Shown: piece by piece, positions 1 through 7,325 of the stretch | Layout: the number at the start of each line of letters is the position of its first letter | Numbering within the stretch: the stretch's first letter is position 1 | Virus record (IMG/VR): IMGVR_UViG_3300034284_002572 | Span: 1-34,378 of that record | Strand: one strand, 5' to 3' | DNA from: a virus | DNA: 34,378 nt | Translations under genes and position numbers: made by a program | Notes under the pieces: generated by a model | The model's input: the letters and a program-made list of their open reading frames with translations, nothing else | Database searches by the model: none | Told to the model about the DNA's origin: nothing

Positions 1-160
1 CTTCATGTTTTGGATCTATAAAAATTGCTAAATTATGATCCTTGAGATCGGTTAATAACTTAGTAAAGTTTGATATATAGTGATCGAACCCCCTGCTCCA
101 ACCCTCAGATGCAGAGCCTCTGTCAAGATCCCATATCCCGGTGACTAGTGTAGAATTCAT
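1..160 (-). CDS. HtrL/YibB-like glycosyltransferase, N-terminal fragment
   Basis: Leftward gene cut by the window edge; only the first 53 codons are present. The ATG is at 158-160 on the minus strand, and an in-frame stop lies four codons upstream, so this start is well constrained, although no clear Shine-Dalgarno sequence precedes it. The protein begins MNSTLVTGIWDLDRG and continues with WSRGFDHY and LAIFIDP. This pattern (V-T-x-x-W/Y-D-x-x-R-G, a Y-x-x-x-F segment, then a strand ending in F-x-D) matches the start of the HtrL/YibB family, poorly characterised proteins linked to surface glycan synthesis. It fits the rightward glycan genes from 1604. It is the only leftward gene seen here. 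Family assignment rests on a short stretch. Confidence 0.6.
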   Translation of the reverse strand, partial: MNSTLVTGIWDLDRGSASEGWSRGFDHYISNFTKLLTDLKDHNLAIFIDPKHE

Positions 161-360
161 AAGAAAGAGTTAGTTAGTTAGTGTATTGGTATAAGTTATA
201 ATCACCGGACCTGCATAATATTAGAGGGTTTTTGATTGTAGTCAAGACACGATTTTTTACCAGATGTACTGCTCTCGACTTGACAAATTCCATATTTTGG
301 ATATAAGTTATGAGTAGGTTAGAAGTAGCACACCAATGACGAGGAGCTTTTAGATAAGCC
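161..360. promoter_or_regulatory. Divergent intergenic spacer
   Basis: About 200 bases separate the leftward gene (start at 160) from the rightward gene at 361, the longest gene-free stretch in the window. It holds three GTTA repeats at 169-180 and GTGTATTGGTATA at 181-193, a weaker match to the repeated GGTGTATT motif found before other genes. A ribosome binding site (GAGGAG, 341-346) serves the gene at 361. Open frames inside are short and unconvincing. Divergent promoters are expected here, but no exact start point can be assigned. Confidence 0.4.
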
Positions 361-558
361 ATGGCCATAGATAAGAATAAGGATGATTTCGGTGATAGAA
401 AGGACTTCAGAAGAAAACATCTTAGGAATAAATTTCTTGATAAAAAAGAAAAAGTAGAAGAAAACTACAATTCTCCTAGAATCAAGAAAGAGAATAAAAA
501 AAGGATTGAAGAGATGAGACAAGAAGAACTTTGGGAAGACTGGGAAGATAATGTCTAG
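361..558 (+). CDS. Small highly charged protein, function unknown
   Basis: A 65-residue protein made almost entirely of charged residues: a Lys/Arg/Asp-rich N-terminal half (residues 1-30) and a Lys/Glu-rich C-terminal half ending in alternating Trp and acidic residues (ELWEDWEDNV). It has no membrane segment, cysteines or catalytic motif and is probably helical or disordered. The ATG at 361 follows GAGGAG at 341-346, a usable but rather distant ribosome binding site. The end overlaps the next start by 8 bases, suggesting translational coupling. No family is recognised. The coding call rests on the binding site, the coupling and continuity with the following operon. Confidence 0.6.
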   Translation: MAIDKNKDDFGDRKDFRRKHLRNKFLDKKEKVEENYNSPRIKKENKKRIEEMRQEELWEDWEDNV

Positions 559-811
559 TAAATTTATTGAAGAACTAAATTATGGTGATGCTTTTAGTTA
601 CAATAATTTGCTTTACGTTTTGACTACCGACTATAAAAAGAATAATGATAGGCTTTGTTTGTCTTTGATTGATGGTGGTTTAAGGTGGTTTAAACCAAAC
701 GAAATAGTAGAACCTACAAATCTATATACTATGGATAAAGATAATAATATTATCGCAATCAAAGAAAGCAAAAAAGAAAATGTGGCTAATCAAACTCAAA
801 ACATTCCTTAA
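551..811 (+). CDS. Small phage protein, function unknown
   Basis: An 86-residue soluble protein. Residues 8-60 look like a small beta-rich domain (GDAFSYNNLLYVLTTDY, then a strand-turn-strand with GGLRWFKPNEIVEP), reminiscent of phage proteins that give the properties of a single folded sheet domain. The tail after residue 70 is Lys/Glu/Gln-rich and likely disordered. There is no catalytic motif. It starts inside the end of the 361 gene and overlaps the next gene by 32 bases, so it belongs to the same run. Function is unknown. Confidence 0.65.
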   Translation: MSSKFIEELNYGDAFSYNNLLYVLTTDYKKNNDRLCLSLIDGGLRWFKPNEIVEPTNLYTMDKDNNIIAIKESKKENVANQTQNIP

Positions 812-1046
812 GTCTCTTATATTTCATATTTATGCTGGCTCTCCTAAGAGTACCAAAAATGAAATTCTAGAAAGACTATCTTTTTGCACATCTTGCGAAC
901 ACTTTAACATTAAGAAACAAGAGTGTGGCGTATGTGGGTGTGCTATTAGCGATAAAAGCATATTTATGAATAAACTAGCATGGGCTGATCAAGAGTGTCC
1001 TGTAGGAAAATGGAAAAAAATCACAAGAACGAAGGAGAAACAATGA
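780..1046 (+). CDS. Small Cys-rich, probably zinc-binding protein
   Basis: An 88-residue protein with six cysteines: C36 and C39 (CTSC), C49, C52 and C54 (CGVCGC) and C73 in ECPVGKW. The pattern CxxC, then CxxCGC, then a final CPxGKW resembles a family of small zinc-binding proteins common in environmental phages and some bacteria. The N-terminal 20 residues are hydrophobic and basic (FLKSLIFHIYAG) and could be membrane-associated. The ATG at 780 lies inside the previous gene (32-base overlap). The stop overlaps the next ATG in an ATGA arrangement. Its biochemical role is unknown; zinc binding is inferred from cysteine spacing. Confidence 0.7.
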   Translation: MWLIKLKTFLKSLIFHIYAGSPKSTKNEILERLSFCTSCEHFNIKKQECGVCGCAISDKSIFMNKLAWADQECPVGKWKKITRTKEKQ

Positions 1047-1594
1047 CAACAAAAACCCATCGCCCAAAGTATATCTTAACAAATGACGATATTTTCGAGT
1101 CTGTACAAAAAAGAATATCTGCTGGACATATGGGTTCGACAGTATTTGTTCCTCATGTTTGTAATAACATAGATCTATTTGGAGGAGGATTTGCAGCGCA
1201 AGTAGCATCCAGATTTCCAGAAGTAAAAGCCAACTACCACGTTCTTGGCAAAAACTTCCTTAAGTCAAATTTTGGTTATTCGCAAATTCTAAAAGTTAAA
1301 GAAGATAAAAAATACAAACATGGATTATACTTCATAAATATGATAGCTCAAAATGGTATCAAAAACCCAAATAATCCAAGACCAATAAATTATGCTGCTT
1401 TAGTCAGAAGTATGATACAAGTTTCGCAGCACATAATTAGTAACACTGGCTTTTCAAACAAGTCAGAAAATGTAGAAATTCATGCTCCTAAATTCGGAAG
1501 CGGACTAGCCGGTGGCGACTGGAATTTTATTAGTGATTTAATTGATGATATTTGGGGCAAATATACCGTATTTATCTATAATTATAAAAAGTAA
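1043..1594 (+). CDS. Macro-domain protein (ADP-ribose-1''-phosphate phosphatase-like)
   Basis: A 183-residue single macro domain, a fold that binds ADP-ribose and in the Poa1p-like branch removes the 1''-phosphate of ADP-ribose-1''-phosphate. Visible landmarks are an N-terminal strand and loop (VFVPHVCNN, 34-42) with N41, the glycine-rich loop GGGFA (47-51), and the late signature PKFGSGLAGGDW (149-160) that closes over the ligand. ATG 1043 is preferred to an upstream in-frame ATG at 995 because GAAGGAGA (1031-1038) precedes it and it forms an ATGA overlap with the gene before. In a phage it could process tRNA-splicing by-products, reverse ADP-ribosylation or consume NAD-derived defence signals; these roles are inference. 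Confidence 0.87.
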   Translation: MTTKTHRPKYILTNDDIFESVQKRISAGHMGSTVFVPHVCNNIDLFGGGFAAQVASRFPEVKANYHVLGKNFLKSNFGYSQILKVKEDKKYKHGLYFINMIAQNGIKNPNNPRPINYAALVRSMIQVSQHIISNTGFSNKSENVEIHAPKFGSGLAGGDWNFISDLIDDIWGKYTVFIYNYKK

Positions 1595-1603
1595 TTTGTT
1601 GAT

Positions 1604-2251
1604 ATGAATAAAATTATATCTTTTAGTCTTTGGGGCAATAATCCTAAATATACAATTGGTGCTATAAAAAATGCAGAATTAGCATTGTCTATCTATCCAG
1701 AATGGAAATGCTTATTCTTTATAGGATCAGATACAGATAAAGAGATTATTTCTAAACTTAAAGAATTCCCAAATACTAGCATTATACATAAATTGGGTGC
1801 TTGTGATTGGACTGGTATGTTTTGGAGATTTGAAACTTCTTACAATCCAGAAATAGATGTTTCTATTTTTAGAGATACCGACTCTCGACTTAATAGCAGA
1901 GAAAAACATGCCGTAGAGGATTGGCTCAACTCCGATAAAGCTTTTCATATAATGAGAGATCATCCTCATCATGGATTTCCAATTCTTGGAGGTATGTGGG
2001 GATATAAGAGAAAATCCAATTACGATTTAAAAAAGCTCTTTGATGCCTTTATCCCAAATAACTCTTATGGTACCGATTATGATTTCTTAGGAAATATTTT
2101 ATATCCTATGATTGGAGACGATAAAATAGTTCATGATCCCTTTTTTGAAAATAAGCCTTTTCCAACAAGTAGAGAAGGCACAGAATTCGTTGGAGATGTT
2201 TATGATGAACATAATATTAGACATCCAGAGTTCTATAAGTTTTTGATATGA
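1604..2251 (+). CDS. Glycosyltransferase-like protein (GT-A fold likely)
   Basis: A 215-residue protein opening with ISFSLWGNNPKY (5-16), an N-terminal strand and loop seen in a family of phage and bacterial glycosyltransferase-like proteins. The sequence FRDTDSRLNSRE (89-100) supplies a DxD motif expected to hold a metal and a nucleotide sugar. HIMRDHPHH (115-123) and GGMWGYK (129-135) are further conserved-looking blocks with His/Asp residues near the predicted acceptor site. No signal peptide or membrane segment is seen. It is the first gene of the rightward glycan island and overlaps the next by 4 bases. Sugar donor and acceptor cannot be read from sequence. Confidence 0.72.
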   Translation: MNKIISFSLWGNNPKYTIGAIKNAELALSIYPEWKCLFFIGSDTDKEIISKLKEFPNTSIIHKLGACDWTGMFWRFETSYNPEIDVSIFRDTDSRLNSREKHAVEDWLNSDKAFHIMRDHPHHGFPILGGMWGYKRKSNYDLKKLFDAFIPNNSYGTDYDFLGNILYPMIGDDKIVHDPFFENKPFPTSREGTEFVGDVYDEHNIRHPEFYKFLI

Positions 2252-2901
2252 AGACATTAAACAATTGCGGATTCTACACTTTTACAACACACAAGCACAT
2301 AGAGAGATGTTCTTGGATAGACGAAACATGGGCTAAGGATCAGCATATTTACCATATAACAGATAAAGTAGATACAAGAGAAAACTATATACATAGTACA
2401 GACGATCATTCTTATTCGTCTAGTATGTATAAAAATTTTTATGCGATGTATTATGCTTTAAATTATCATATAAATAAATTTGATTGGTTTTTCTTTATTG
2501 GCGACGATGTTTTTGTTTATGTGAACAATCTAGAAAAAGCGATAGAAAAACTGAATAAAGAAGACAATAAAATGTATGGAGAAATAGCAAATTGCTGGCC
2601 AAATGACAGAACGTTATTTTATGTTCTTGGTGGTGGAGGTATTTTGTTTAACAAGACATCCCTATCAGCATTTTGCAAATATAACCACTTTTCTATTACT
2701 GAATTACTAGATAGATTTATTTTTTCGGATGTTGCCATAGGCATTATTGGTAGAGATGCTAAAATTCAAAACGAAAATATTGCTGGGATATATTCACAAC
2801 CACCAGAATTTTACAACATTACAAATCCTAATGAATGTATTTCTTTTCATTACATTAAGACAAAAGAACAATTTGACTACCTAAACTCTTTTAATATCTA
2901 A
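2248..2901 (+). CDS. Fringe/beta-1,3-galactosyltransferase-like glycosyltransferase (GT31-like)
   Basis: A 217-residue protein with the layout of Fringe and core-1 galactosyltransferase relatives. An N-terminal region has R-C-x-W-x-x-T-W (20-28). The metal-binding strand is DWFFFIGDDVFVYV (79-92), where GDD replaces the usual DDD/DxD and aromatic residues flank it. A glycine-rich GGGGILFNK (128-136) corresponds to the GGAG-type loop of GT31. The first ATG overlaps the previous gene by 4 bases, indicating coupling. GT31 enzymes are rare in phages, so divergence is expected. The acceptor is unknown. Confidence in the fold is good, in specificity nil. Confidence 0.75.
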   Translation: MKTLNNCGFYTFTTHKHIERCSWIDETWAKDQHIYHITDKVDTRENYIHSTDDHSYSSSMYKNFYAMYYALNYHINKFDWFFFIGDDVFVYVNNLEKAIEKLNKEDNKMYGEIANCWPNDRTLFYVLGGGGILFNKTSLSAFCKYNHFSITELLDRFIFSDVAIGIIGRDAKIQNENIAGIYSQPPEFYNITNPNECISFHYIKTKEQFDYLNSFNI

Positions 2902-2907
2902 ATACTT

Positions 2908-3567
2908 ATGATAATTCATCATCATCTTGGTCTTGGAGATCATTTTGTTTGTAATGGTCTAGTTAATTATCTATGTAAAACCTCAAAAGAATCTATCCAT
3001 TTAATTTGTAAAAAACACAATATAGACACTATAAGATACTTATATTCAGAGAATACCAAAATAACAGTTGTTGGAATTGATAGCATTAATGAAATATTAG
3101 AGGTAAATGAATATGCCTCAAAAATAGATCATAAAATTCTAAGAATCGGATTTGAATATTGCGACCCAAAGAGCTGGGATACTTCTTTTTACAATCAACT
3201 AAATATAGATTTTATAGAGAGATATAGATTTTTTAAGCTACCTCAAAAAAAACCGAAAAACCTAATTAGAGTTCCAGACTCTCCTTATATTCTAGTTCAC
3301 AATCAAAGTAGTGATCAAAGATACAAACTTAATATAAATACAAATCTAGATATATTTTATATGAATAAGCAAGATGGATATCATCTTCTTTCCTATATAG
3401 ATGTGATTGTAAATGCTGAAGAAATACATTGCATTGATAGCTCTATTTTTCATCTTATAGATAGTATTCCAAATACCACAAATAAATTATATTTCCATGA
3501 TATAAGAAATTTTCCAGCGCATTTTAATAAATCAATAAAATGGGAGACAGTTTCATATGAGCATTAA
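2908..3567 (+). CDS. GT-B glycosyltransferase-like protein (heptosyltransferase/GT9-like)
   Basis: A 219-residue protein. The N-terminal HHHLGLGDHFVCNGL (4-18) matches the glycine-rich first loop of GT9 heptosyltransferase-like proteins. The C-terminal region contains AEEIHCIDSSIFHLID, resembling the segment where GT-B enzymes bind the donor nucleotide and which often reads x-D-S-S/T-x-x-H. At 219 residues it is shorter than typical GT9 enzymes (around 340), so part of one Rossmann domain may be reduced. It follows the fringe-like gene by 6 bases and overlaps the methyltransferase gene by 11 bases. Substrate is unknown. Confidence 0.62.
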   Translation: MIIHHHLGLGDHFVCNGLVNYLCKTSKESIHLICKKHNIDTIRYLYSENTKITVVGIDSINEILEVNEYASKIDHKILRIGFEYCDPKSWDTSFYNQLNIDFIERYRFFKLPQKKPKNLIRVPDSPYILVHNQSSDQRYKLNINTNLDIFYMNKQDGYHLLSYIDVIVNAEEIHCIDSSIFHLIDSIPNTTNKLYFHDIRNFPAHFNKSIKWETVSYEH

Positions 3568-4162
3568 AGGACAAATTTTAGAAAATTCATTATTCGCTGA
3601 CTTTATTAATAAAACAATAAAAGAATATTCTCCAAAAAATATTGTGGAAATTGGAACCTGGAAAGGTCTTGGTTCTACAAAAAGAATTATTGATGCTATT
3701 ACTGATAATAATCTTGACTCTAATTTTATTAGTCTAGAAACAAATAAAACATTTTATGATGAAGCAAAACAAAATCTAAAAGAATATACAGATCGTGTTA
3801 ACTTAATTTATGGAAGAATAGTAGAGATTATTGATGTTGAAAATTTCGTCTTATCTCAAGAATTAAACTATCAAGAGCAAGGCTGGTTCCATGAAGATAT
3901 TTCTAATTTTACATTGGCCCCTAATGTGCTTAGCTCTATTCCAGAAAAAATAGACTTTCTACTACTAGATGGAGGAGAATTTTCTACATATCCTGAGTGG
4001 TTGAAATTAAAGGATAGATCTAAAATTATAGCACTAGATGACACAAATACAACAAAATGCAGAAGAATTAAACAAGAAATCTTATCAGATAAAAATTCTG
4101 TTTACGAAATAATTATAGACTCTAATGATAGAAATGGTTTTATGTTTCTAAGAAAGAAATAA
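3557..4162 (+). CDS. SAM-dependent methyltransferase-like protein (class I)
   Basis: A 201-residue Rossmann-type protein. IVEIGTWKGLGST (29-41) is a motif I variant (E-x-G-x-x-x-G) that binds S-adenosylmethionine, and FISLETNK carries the acidic residue at the end of strand 2. IDFLLLDGGEF gives the post-motif acidic strand, followed by a late IIALDDTN strand. The layout resembles class I methyltransferases of the cephalosporin-hydroxylase and related group. Its position among glycosyltransferases suggests methylation of a sugar or capping of a glycan, but this is inferred from context. The first ATG overlaps the upstream gene by 11 bases. Confidence 0.68.
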   Translation: MSIKGQILENSLFADFINKTIKEYSPKNIVEIGTWKGLGSTKRIIDAITDNNLDSNFISLETNKTFYDEAKQNLKEYTDRVNLIYGRIVEIIDVENFVLSQELNYQEQGWFHEDISNFTLAPNVLSSIPEKIDFLLLDGGEFSTYPEWLKLKDRSKIIALDDTNTTKCRRIKQEILSDKNSVYEIIIDSNDRNGFMFLRKK

Positions 4163-4167
4163 TATTC

Positions 4168-4548
4168 ATGAGTCAACAAATCTTAATTTCTGACGGAGAG
4201 ATTCTCGACAGGTTCTCAATATTAGCTATTAAGCAAATAAAAATATCTGATAAAATAAAACTAAGTAATATAGAAAATGAGATTAGTCATTTAAGACCTA
4301 ATTTTTTAAAGATTCTTAGCATAGATCCAGAAATAGAAATGCTATATAATAGTCTTAAGGATATTAATGAAAAACTCTGGATAATAGAAGATAGTATTAG
4401 AATAAAGGAAAAGCTTCAACAGTTTGATTCTGAATTTATTGATCTTGCGAGACGAGTATATATTACTAATGACAAAAGAGCAAATATTAAAAAAGAAATA
4501 AATCTGAAAACAAAATCATATTTAGTTGAAGAAAAATCTTATGAATAA
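4168..4548 (+). CDS. DUF6165-like protein of the glycan island
   Basis: A 126-residue helical protein that matches, along its length, the family I know as DUF6165: an early D-G-E-I-L-D-R-x-S-I-L-x-I-K block (9-22), a central LWIIEDSIRIKE (71-82), then FDSEFIDLARRVY, ITNDKRANIKKEIN and a closing LVEEKSYE. In bacteria the family tends to sit beside glycosyltransferase or TPR-glycosyltransferase genes; its biochemical role is not known. The stop overlaps the next ATG (start 4541) by 8 bases. The conservation of the C-terminal EEKSY block suggests a functional, not decaying, gene. Confidence 0.72.
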   Translation: MSQQILISDGEILDRFSILAIKQIKISDKIKLSNIENEISHLRPNFLKILSIDPEIEMLYNSLKDINEKLWIIEDSIRIKEKLQQFDSEFIDLARRVYITNDKRANIKKEINLKTKSYLVEEKSYE

Positions 4549-5341
4549 AAATTCCAAATACATAGAAATCAACAAACTATCCCATCTCCACAACGGATCG
4601 TCTATTTTCTTTTGCAAAACAGATTACCTTCTTTCGGAATTTGAGAATATCAAAAACCAAAAAAATAATGTAATATTAATTACAGGTAATTCTGACTACG
4701 CAATCACAGATCAAATAGTAGATGCTGCACCAAAAAATATTAAAAAATGGTATGCTCAAAATGCACTATCTAATAATCCTATACTAGAACCATTACCGAT
4801 AGGACTAGAGAACAAGCTACCTTCAGTCAGAGAAGGCCACGGTGTTGGCTATTTTGATAGAGCAAGTCTAAAAGAAAAGTTGCTAGAGAGGGCTAATTCA
4901 AATAATAAAGAAGCAAAAAAAAATATATATGCAAACTTTAATATTAATACAAATCCTATTCACAGAAATTCAATTAAAGAAATATGTCAAAAGGCGAGTT
5001 TTATTGACTGGGAAGAACCGAATCTTTCACTAGACTCTTTTTTTGATAAGGTATCAGAATACAAAATGATAGTATGTCCAGCAGGGAATGGGCTAGATAC
5101 TCATAGGCTATGGGAAGTCCTGTACTGTAACAGAATACCCATTACGTTCAAGATGGCTAACTATAAGCTTTACGAGCTATACAATAAATTACCTATAATA
5201 ATATTAAAAAATAATAAAGACTTAATGAATGATAAGCTTATAGAAGAGAAATATTCAGAATGTATCCATAAACAATACGACATGTCCATACTAGACATAG
5301 GTGCTTTGATTAACAAAATAGAGAGAGAAAATGATGAATAA
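4541..5341 (+). CDS. Exostosin/GT47-like glycosyltransferase
   Basis: A 266-residue protein. The best landmark is VCPAGNGLDTHRLWEVLYC (178-196) followed by NRIPIT, the donor-binding segment of exostosin-like GT-B enzymes, where C-P-x-G-x-G-D-x-H-R-x-W-E-x-L is followed by x-x-P-I. The N-terminal half contains strands around VILITGNSDYAI and PLPIGLEN that fit the acceptor domain. The ATG at 4541 is chosen over an in-frame TTG at 4526 because it gives the short overlap typical of this operon. It overlaps the FkbM gene by 11 bases. Donor and acceptor are unknown; the fold assignment is based on one strong motif. Confidence 0.75.
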   Translation: MNKNSKYIEINKLSHLHNGSSIFFCKTDYLLSEFENIKNQKNNVILITGNSDYAITDQIVDAAPKNIKKWYAQNALSNNPILEPLPIGLENKLPSVREGHGVGYFDRASLKEKLLERANSNNKEAKKNIYANFNINTNPIHRNSIKEICQKASFIDWEEPNLSLDSFFDKVSEYKMIVCPAGNGLDTHRLWEVLYCNRIPITFKMANYKLYELYNKLPIIILKNNKDLMNDKLIEEKYSECIHKQYDMSILDIGALINKIERENDE

Positions 5342-5912
5342 TAAAAAGATATACATAGAAGCTGGAGCTAACGACGGCATTTTTCAATCTAGGAGTTTAG
5401 ACTTTATTGATAACGATCAATATTTTGGAATATTAGTAGAACCAGTATTGTATTCATATCAAAGATGCTTACAAAATAGATCAAATAATACAAAAATATA
5501 CAATTGTGCTTTAGTAGATTTTGATCACAAAGAATCTACGATAGAAATTCATCATCATTCTTTGCATAGTGCTATGACAACTCTCATTAAATCTAGTGGG
5601 CAGTCATATCATCAAAATAGTAAAGTTCCGGCCAGAACGCTAGATTCCATTCTAGAAGAAAATAATATAATAAACATTGAAGCATTCTATCTAGATGTAG
5701 AAGGATATGAACTGAATGTATTGAAAGGAATTAATTTTTCTAAAAGAAAATTCAGCCTCATAGAGATTGAATGTCATGCTGGTCTAATTGATATTTCATT
5801 AGAAGAAGAAATTAATAACCACAACGATTTACTCTCCAAATATGGATACCTTTTATCTAGTCAAGTTAATGAAACTGGTGGCAACCCCAAAATAATTTTT
5901 AGGAATAAATAA
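5331..5912 (+). CDS. FkbM-family methyltransferase
   Basis: A 193-residue SAM-dependent methyltransferase of the FkbM family, O-methyltransferases found in polyketide and surface-glycan clusters. The N-terminus IYIEAGANDGIFQS (7-20) is motif I (E-x-G-A-N-D-G) and ILVEPV follows strand 2. PARTLDSIL (100-108) precedes the hallmark YLDVEGYELNVLKGI (120-134). It ends with IIFRNK, typical of the family. Two adjacent ATGs (5331 and 5334) are both possible starts, overlapping the upstream gene. In this island it probably methylates a sugar hydroxyl, which would cap or diversify the glycan; the acceptor is not known. Confidence 0.85.
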   Translation: MMNNKKIYIEAGANDGIFQSRSLDFIDNDQYFGILVEPVLYSYQRCLQNRSNNTKIYNCALVDFDHKESTIEIHHHSLHSAMTTLIKSSGQSYHQNSKVPARTLDSILEENNIINIEAFYLDVEGYELNVLKGINFSKRKFSLIEIECHAGLIDISLEEEINNHNDLLSKYGYLLSSQVNETGGNPKIIFRNK

Positions 5913-5920
5913 GAGAAATT

Positions 5921-6652
5921 ATGAAATCTCATAGAAAGTATAAATGTTCTTCTTTCTGTTCTTTTTTTAAAGGACAAAAATTTATCGAATCATATGTAGA
6001 AAATGTTTTAGAGCAAAGCATATTTAAAGACATAGAGTTCATATTTTTAGATTGCGATTCCCCAGAGAATGAAAAAGATATTATTCTACCATTGACAAAA
6101 GAATATGACAATATAAAATACTACAAATTAGATAAAGATCCAGGACTATATGCTGGTTGGAATACTGCTATTAAATTATGCTCAGCTCCTATTATAGGTA
6201 ATTGGAATATTGATGATAGAAAAAATAAAGAGGGATTAGAAATATTATTAGAGCAATTTAATAAAGATCCAGATTTAGACTTAGCTTATGGTTTTACCTA
6301 TGTTTCTCATATAGCTAATGAAAAATATAAAGACAATAGTTTCACAGAGATATATCCATACTTACCTCATTCTTTTACAAATCTACTAAGAAACAACAGT
6401 CCTCATTGTATGCCTTTATGGAGAAAGCGAATACATGAGAAAGTGGGTTTCTTTGATACTTCGTATAAGACAGCATCCGATGGAGATTTATGGTTGCGTT
6501 GCGCTGTCGCAGGCTGTAAGATAAGTATGATCAACCATCCGGTCGGGTTGTACTACGAGAACCCAAATGGCAGATCAACCAATCCTGAAACTCTCAAGGA
6601 AATGGTTGAAGAAGTTCAGAGTATGAGAGCAAAATATTACAATTGGATATAA
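5921..6652 (+). CDS. Family 2 glycosyltransferase (GT-A)
   Basis: A 243-residue GT2-like enzyme. The N-terminal strand and helix (FFKGQKFIESYVENVLEQS) and FIFLDCDSPENE (41-52) match the nucleotide-binding half. GLYAGWNTAIKLCSAPIIGN leads to the metal-binding NIDDRKN (96-102), equivalent to the DxD of GT2. HCMPLWRKRI followed by ASDGDLWLRCAVAG is the C-terminal acceptor/catalytic segment (ED motif-like, with SDGDLW). The usual unit of such single-domain enzymes is 230-300 residues, so it seems complete. No membrane anchor is present. It is the last of the contiguous glycan genes. Sugar specificity cannot be inferred. Confidence 0.85.
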   Translation: MKSHRKYKCSSFCSFFKGQKFIESYVENVLEQSIFKDIEFIFLDCDSPENEKDIILPLTKEYDNIKYYKLDKDPGLYAGWNTAIKLCSAPIIGNWNIDDRKNKEGLEILLEQFNKDPDLDLAYGFTYVSHIANEKYKDNSFTEIYPYLPHSFTNLLRNNSPHCMPLWRKRIHEKVGFFDTSYKTASDGDLWLRCAVAGCKISMINHPVGLYYENPNGRSTNPETLKEMVEEVQSMRAKYYNWI

Positions 6653-6654
6653 AT

Positions 6655-6783
6655 ATGAATGATTCTTTAGTGATTATTTTTGGTTTAGCTATTGTTTTTG
6701 GTGCTATTAGTGGGTTTTTAGGAGAGGGAACATCAGTTCAACCTTCTAAAAATTTAATATCTTTTTTGTTTTGGGATAACTGA
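6655..6783 (+). CDS. Tiny one-pass membrane protein
   Basis: A 42-codon frame begins 2 bases after the GT2 stop and ends 7 bases before the next gene, filling the gap exactly. Residues 4-22 (SLVIIFGLAIVFGAISGFL) form a single hydrophobic helix, with a short polar tail containing QPSKN and ending FLFWDN. It has no cysteine or charged motif of known families. The call rests on tight fit within the operon and a coherent membrane helix. It could be a small lysis or membrane-regulating peptide, but no function is supported. Confidence 0.5.
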   Translation: MNDSLVIIFGLAIVFGAISGFLGEGTSVQPSKNLISFLFWDN

Positions 6784-6790
6784 GAAATAA

Positions 6791-7321
6791 ATGAATAGAT
6801 TAAAAAACCAAAGAGTATATCTTGCTGGGGCTATGGATCGAGTACCAGACAGAGGAACTACATGGAGAGATAATATAACTCCATTTTTAGAAGAGATGGG
6901 TTCTATTGTTTTTAATCCTATTACCAAGCCGACTAACACGGGCTTGGAGGACAGTGATTCCCATGCTGTTAAAACCAAATTAAAACAAAAAGAGAGATAT
7001 GATGAACTGGCAGAGATGATGAAGGTTATTCGTAGAGTAGATCTGAGATTAGTAGACATTAGTGATTTTCTAGTGGTCAATCTTAATCTAGATATTCATC
7101 CTTGCGGTACATATGAAGAAATCTTCTGGGCTAATCGTCAAAAAAAACCTATCGTGGTTCATATGGAGCAGGGTAAAATTAATGCACCAGACTGGCTTTT
7201 CGGCACCATCCCTCATCAAACAATTTTTTCTTCTTGGGACGATATTAAGGAATATCTATCTCATATTAATTCTTCAGAAAATATAGATACTTATAAAAGA
7301 TGGTATTTCTTCTCAGTGTAG
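6791..7321 (+). CDS. Nucleoside 2-deoxyribosyltransferase-like protein
   Basis: A 176-residue protein with the flavodoxin-like fold of nucleoside 2-deoxyribosyltransferases, which move deoxyribose between bases. The start VYLAGAMDRVPDRG (9-22) matches the first strand and ligand loop. DISDFLVVNLNLD (89-101) is the conserved D-x-x-x-V-x-x-L/N-L-D strand. CGTYEEIFWANRQKKPIVV (105-123) carries the GTxxE segment, with E110 as the likely nucleophile, followed by the usual P-I/V-V strand. It may salvage or modify nucleosides, or cleave a nucleotide signal; relatives range from NDT to NADase-like enzymes. The GMP reductase two genes downstream supports a purine-related task, as an inference. Confidence 0.75.
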   Translation: MNRLKNQRVYLAGAMDRVPDRGTTWRDNITPFLEEMGSIVFNPITKPTNTGLEDSDSHAVKTKLKQKERYDELAEMMKVIRRVDLRLVDISDFLVVNLNLDIHPCGTYEEIFWANRQKKPIVVHMEQGKINAPDWLFGTIPHQTIFSSWDDIKEYLSHINSSENIDTYKRWYFFSV

Positions 7322-7325
7322 ACTA

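Noticed and set aside
169-180. Three GTTA repeats in the divergent spacer.
   Set aside because: Too short to call a functional repeat or iteron array; may be simple slippage.
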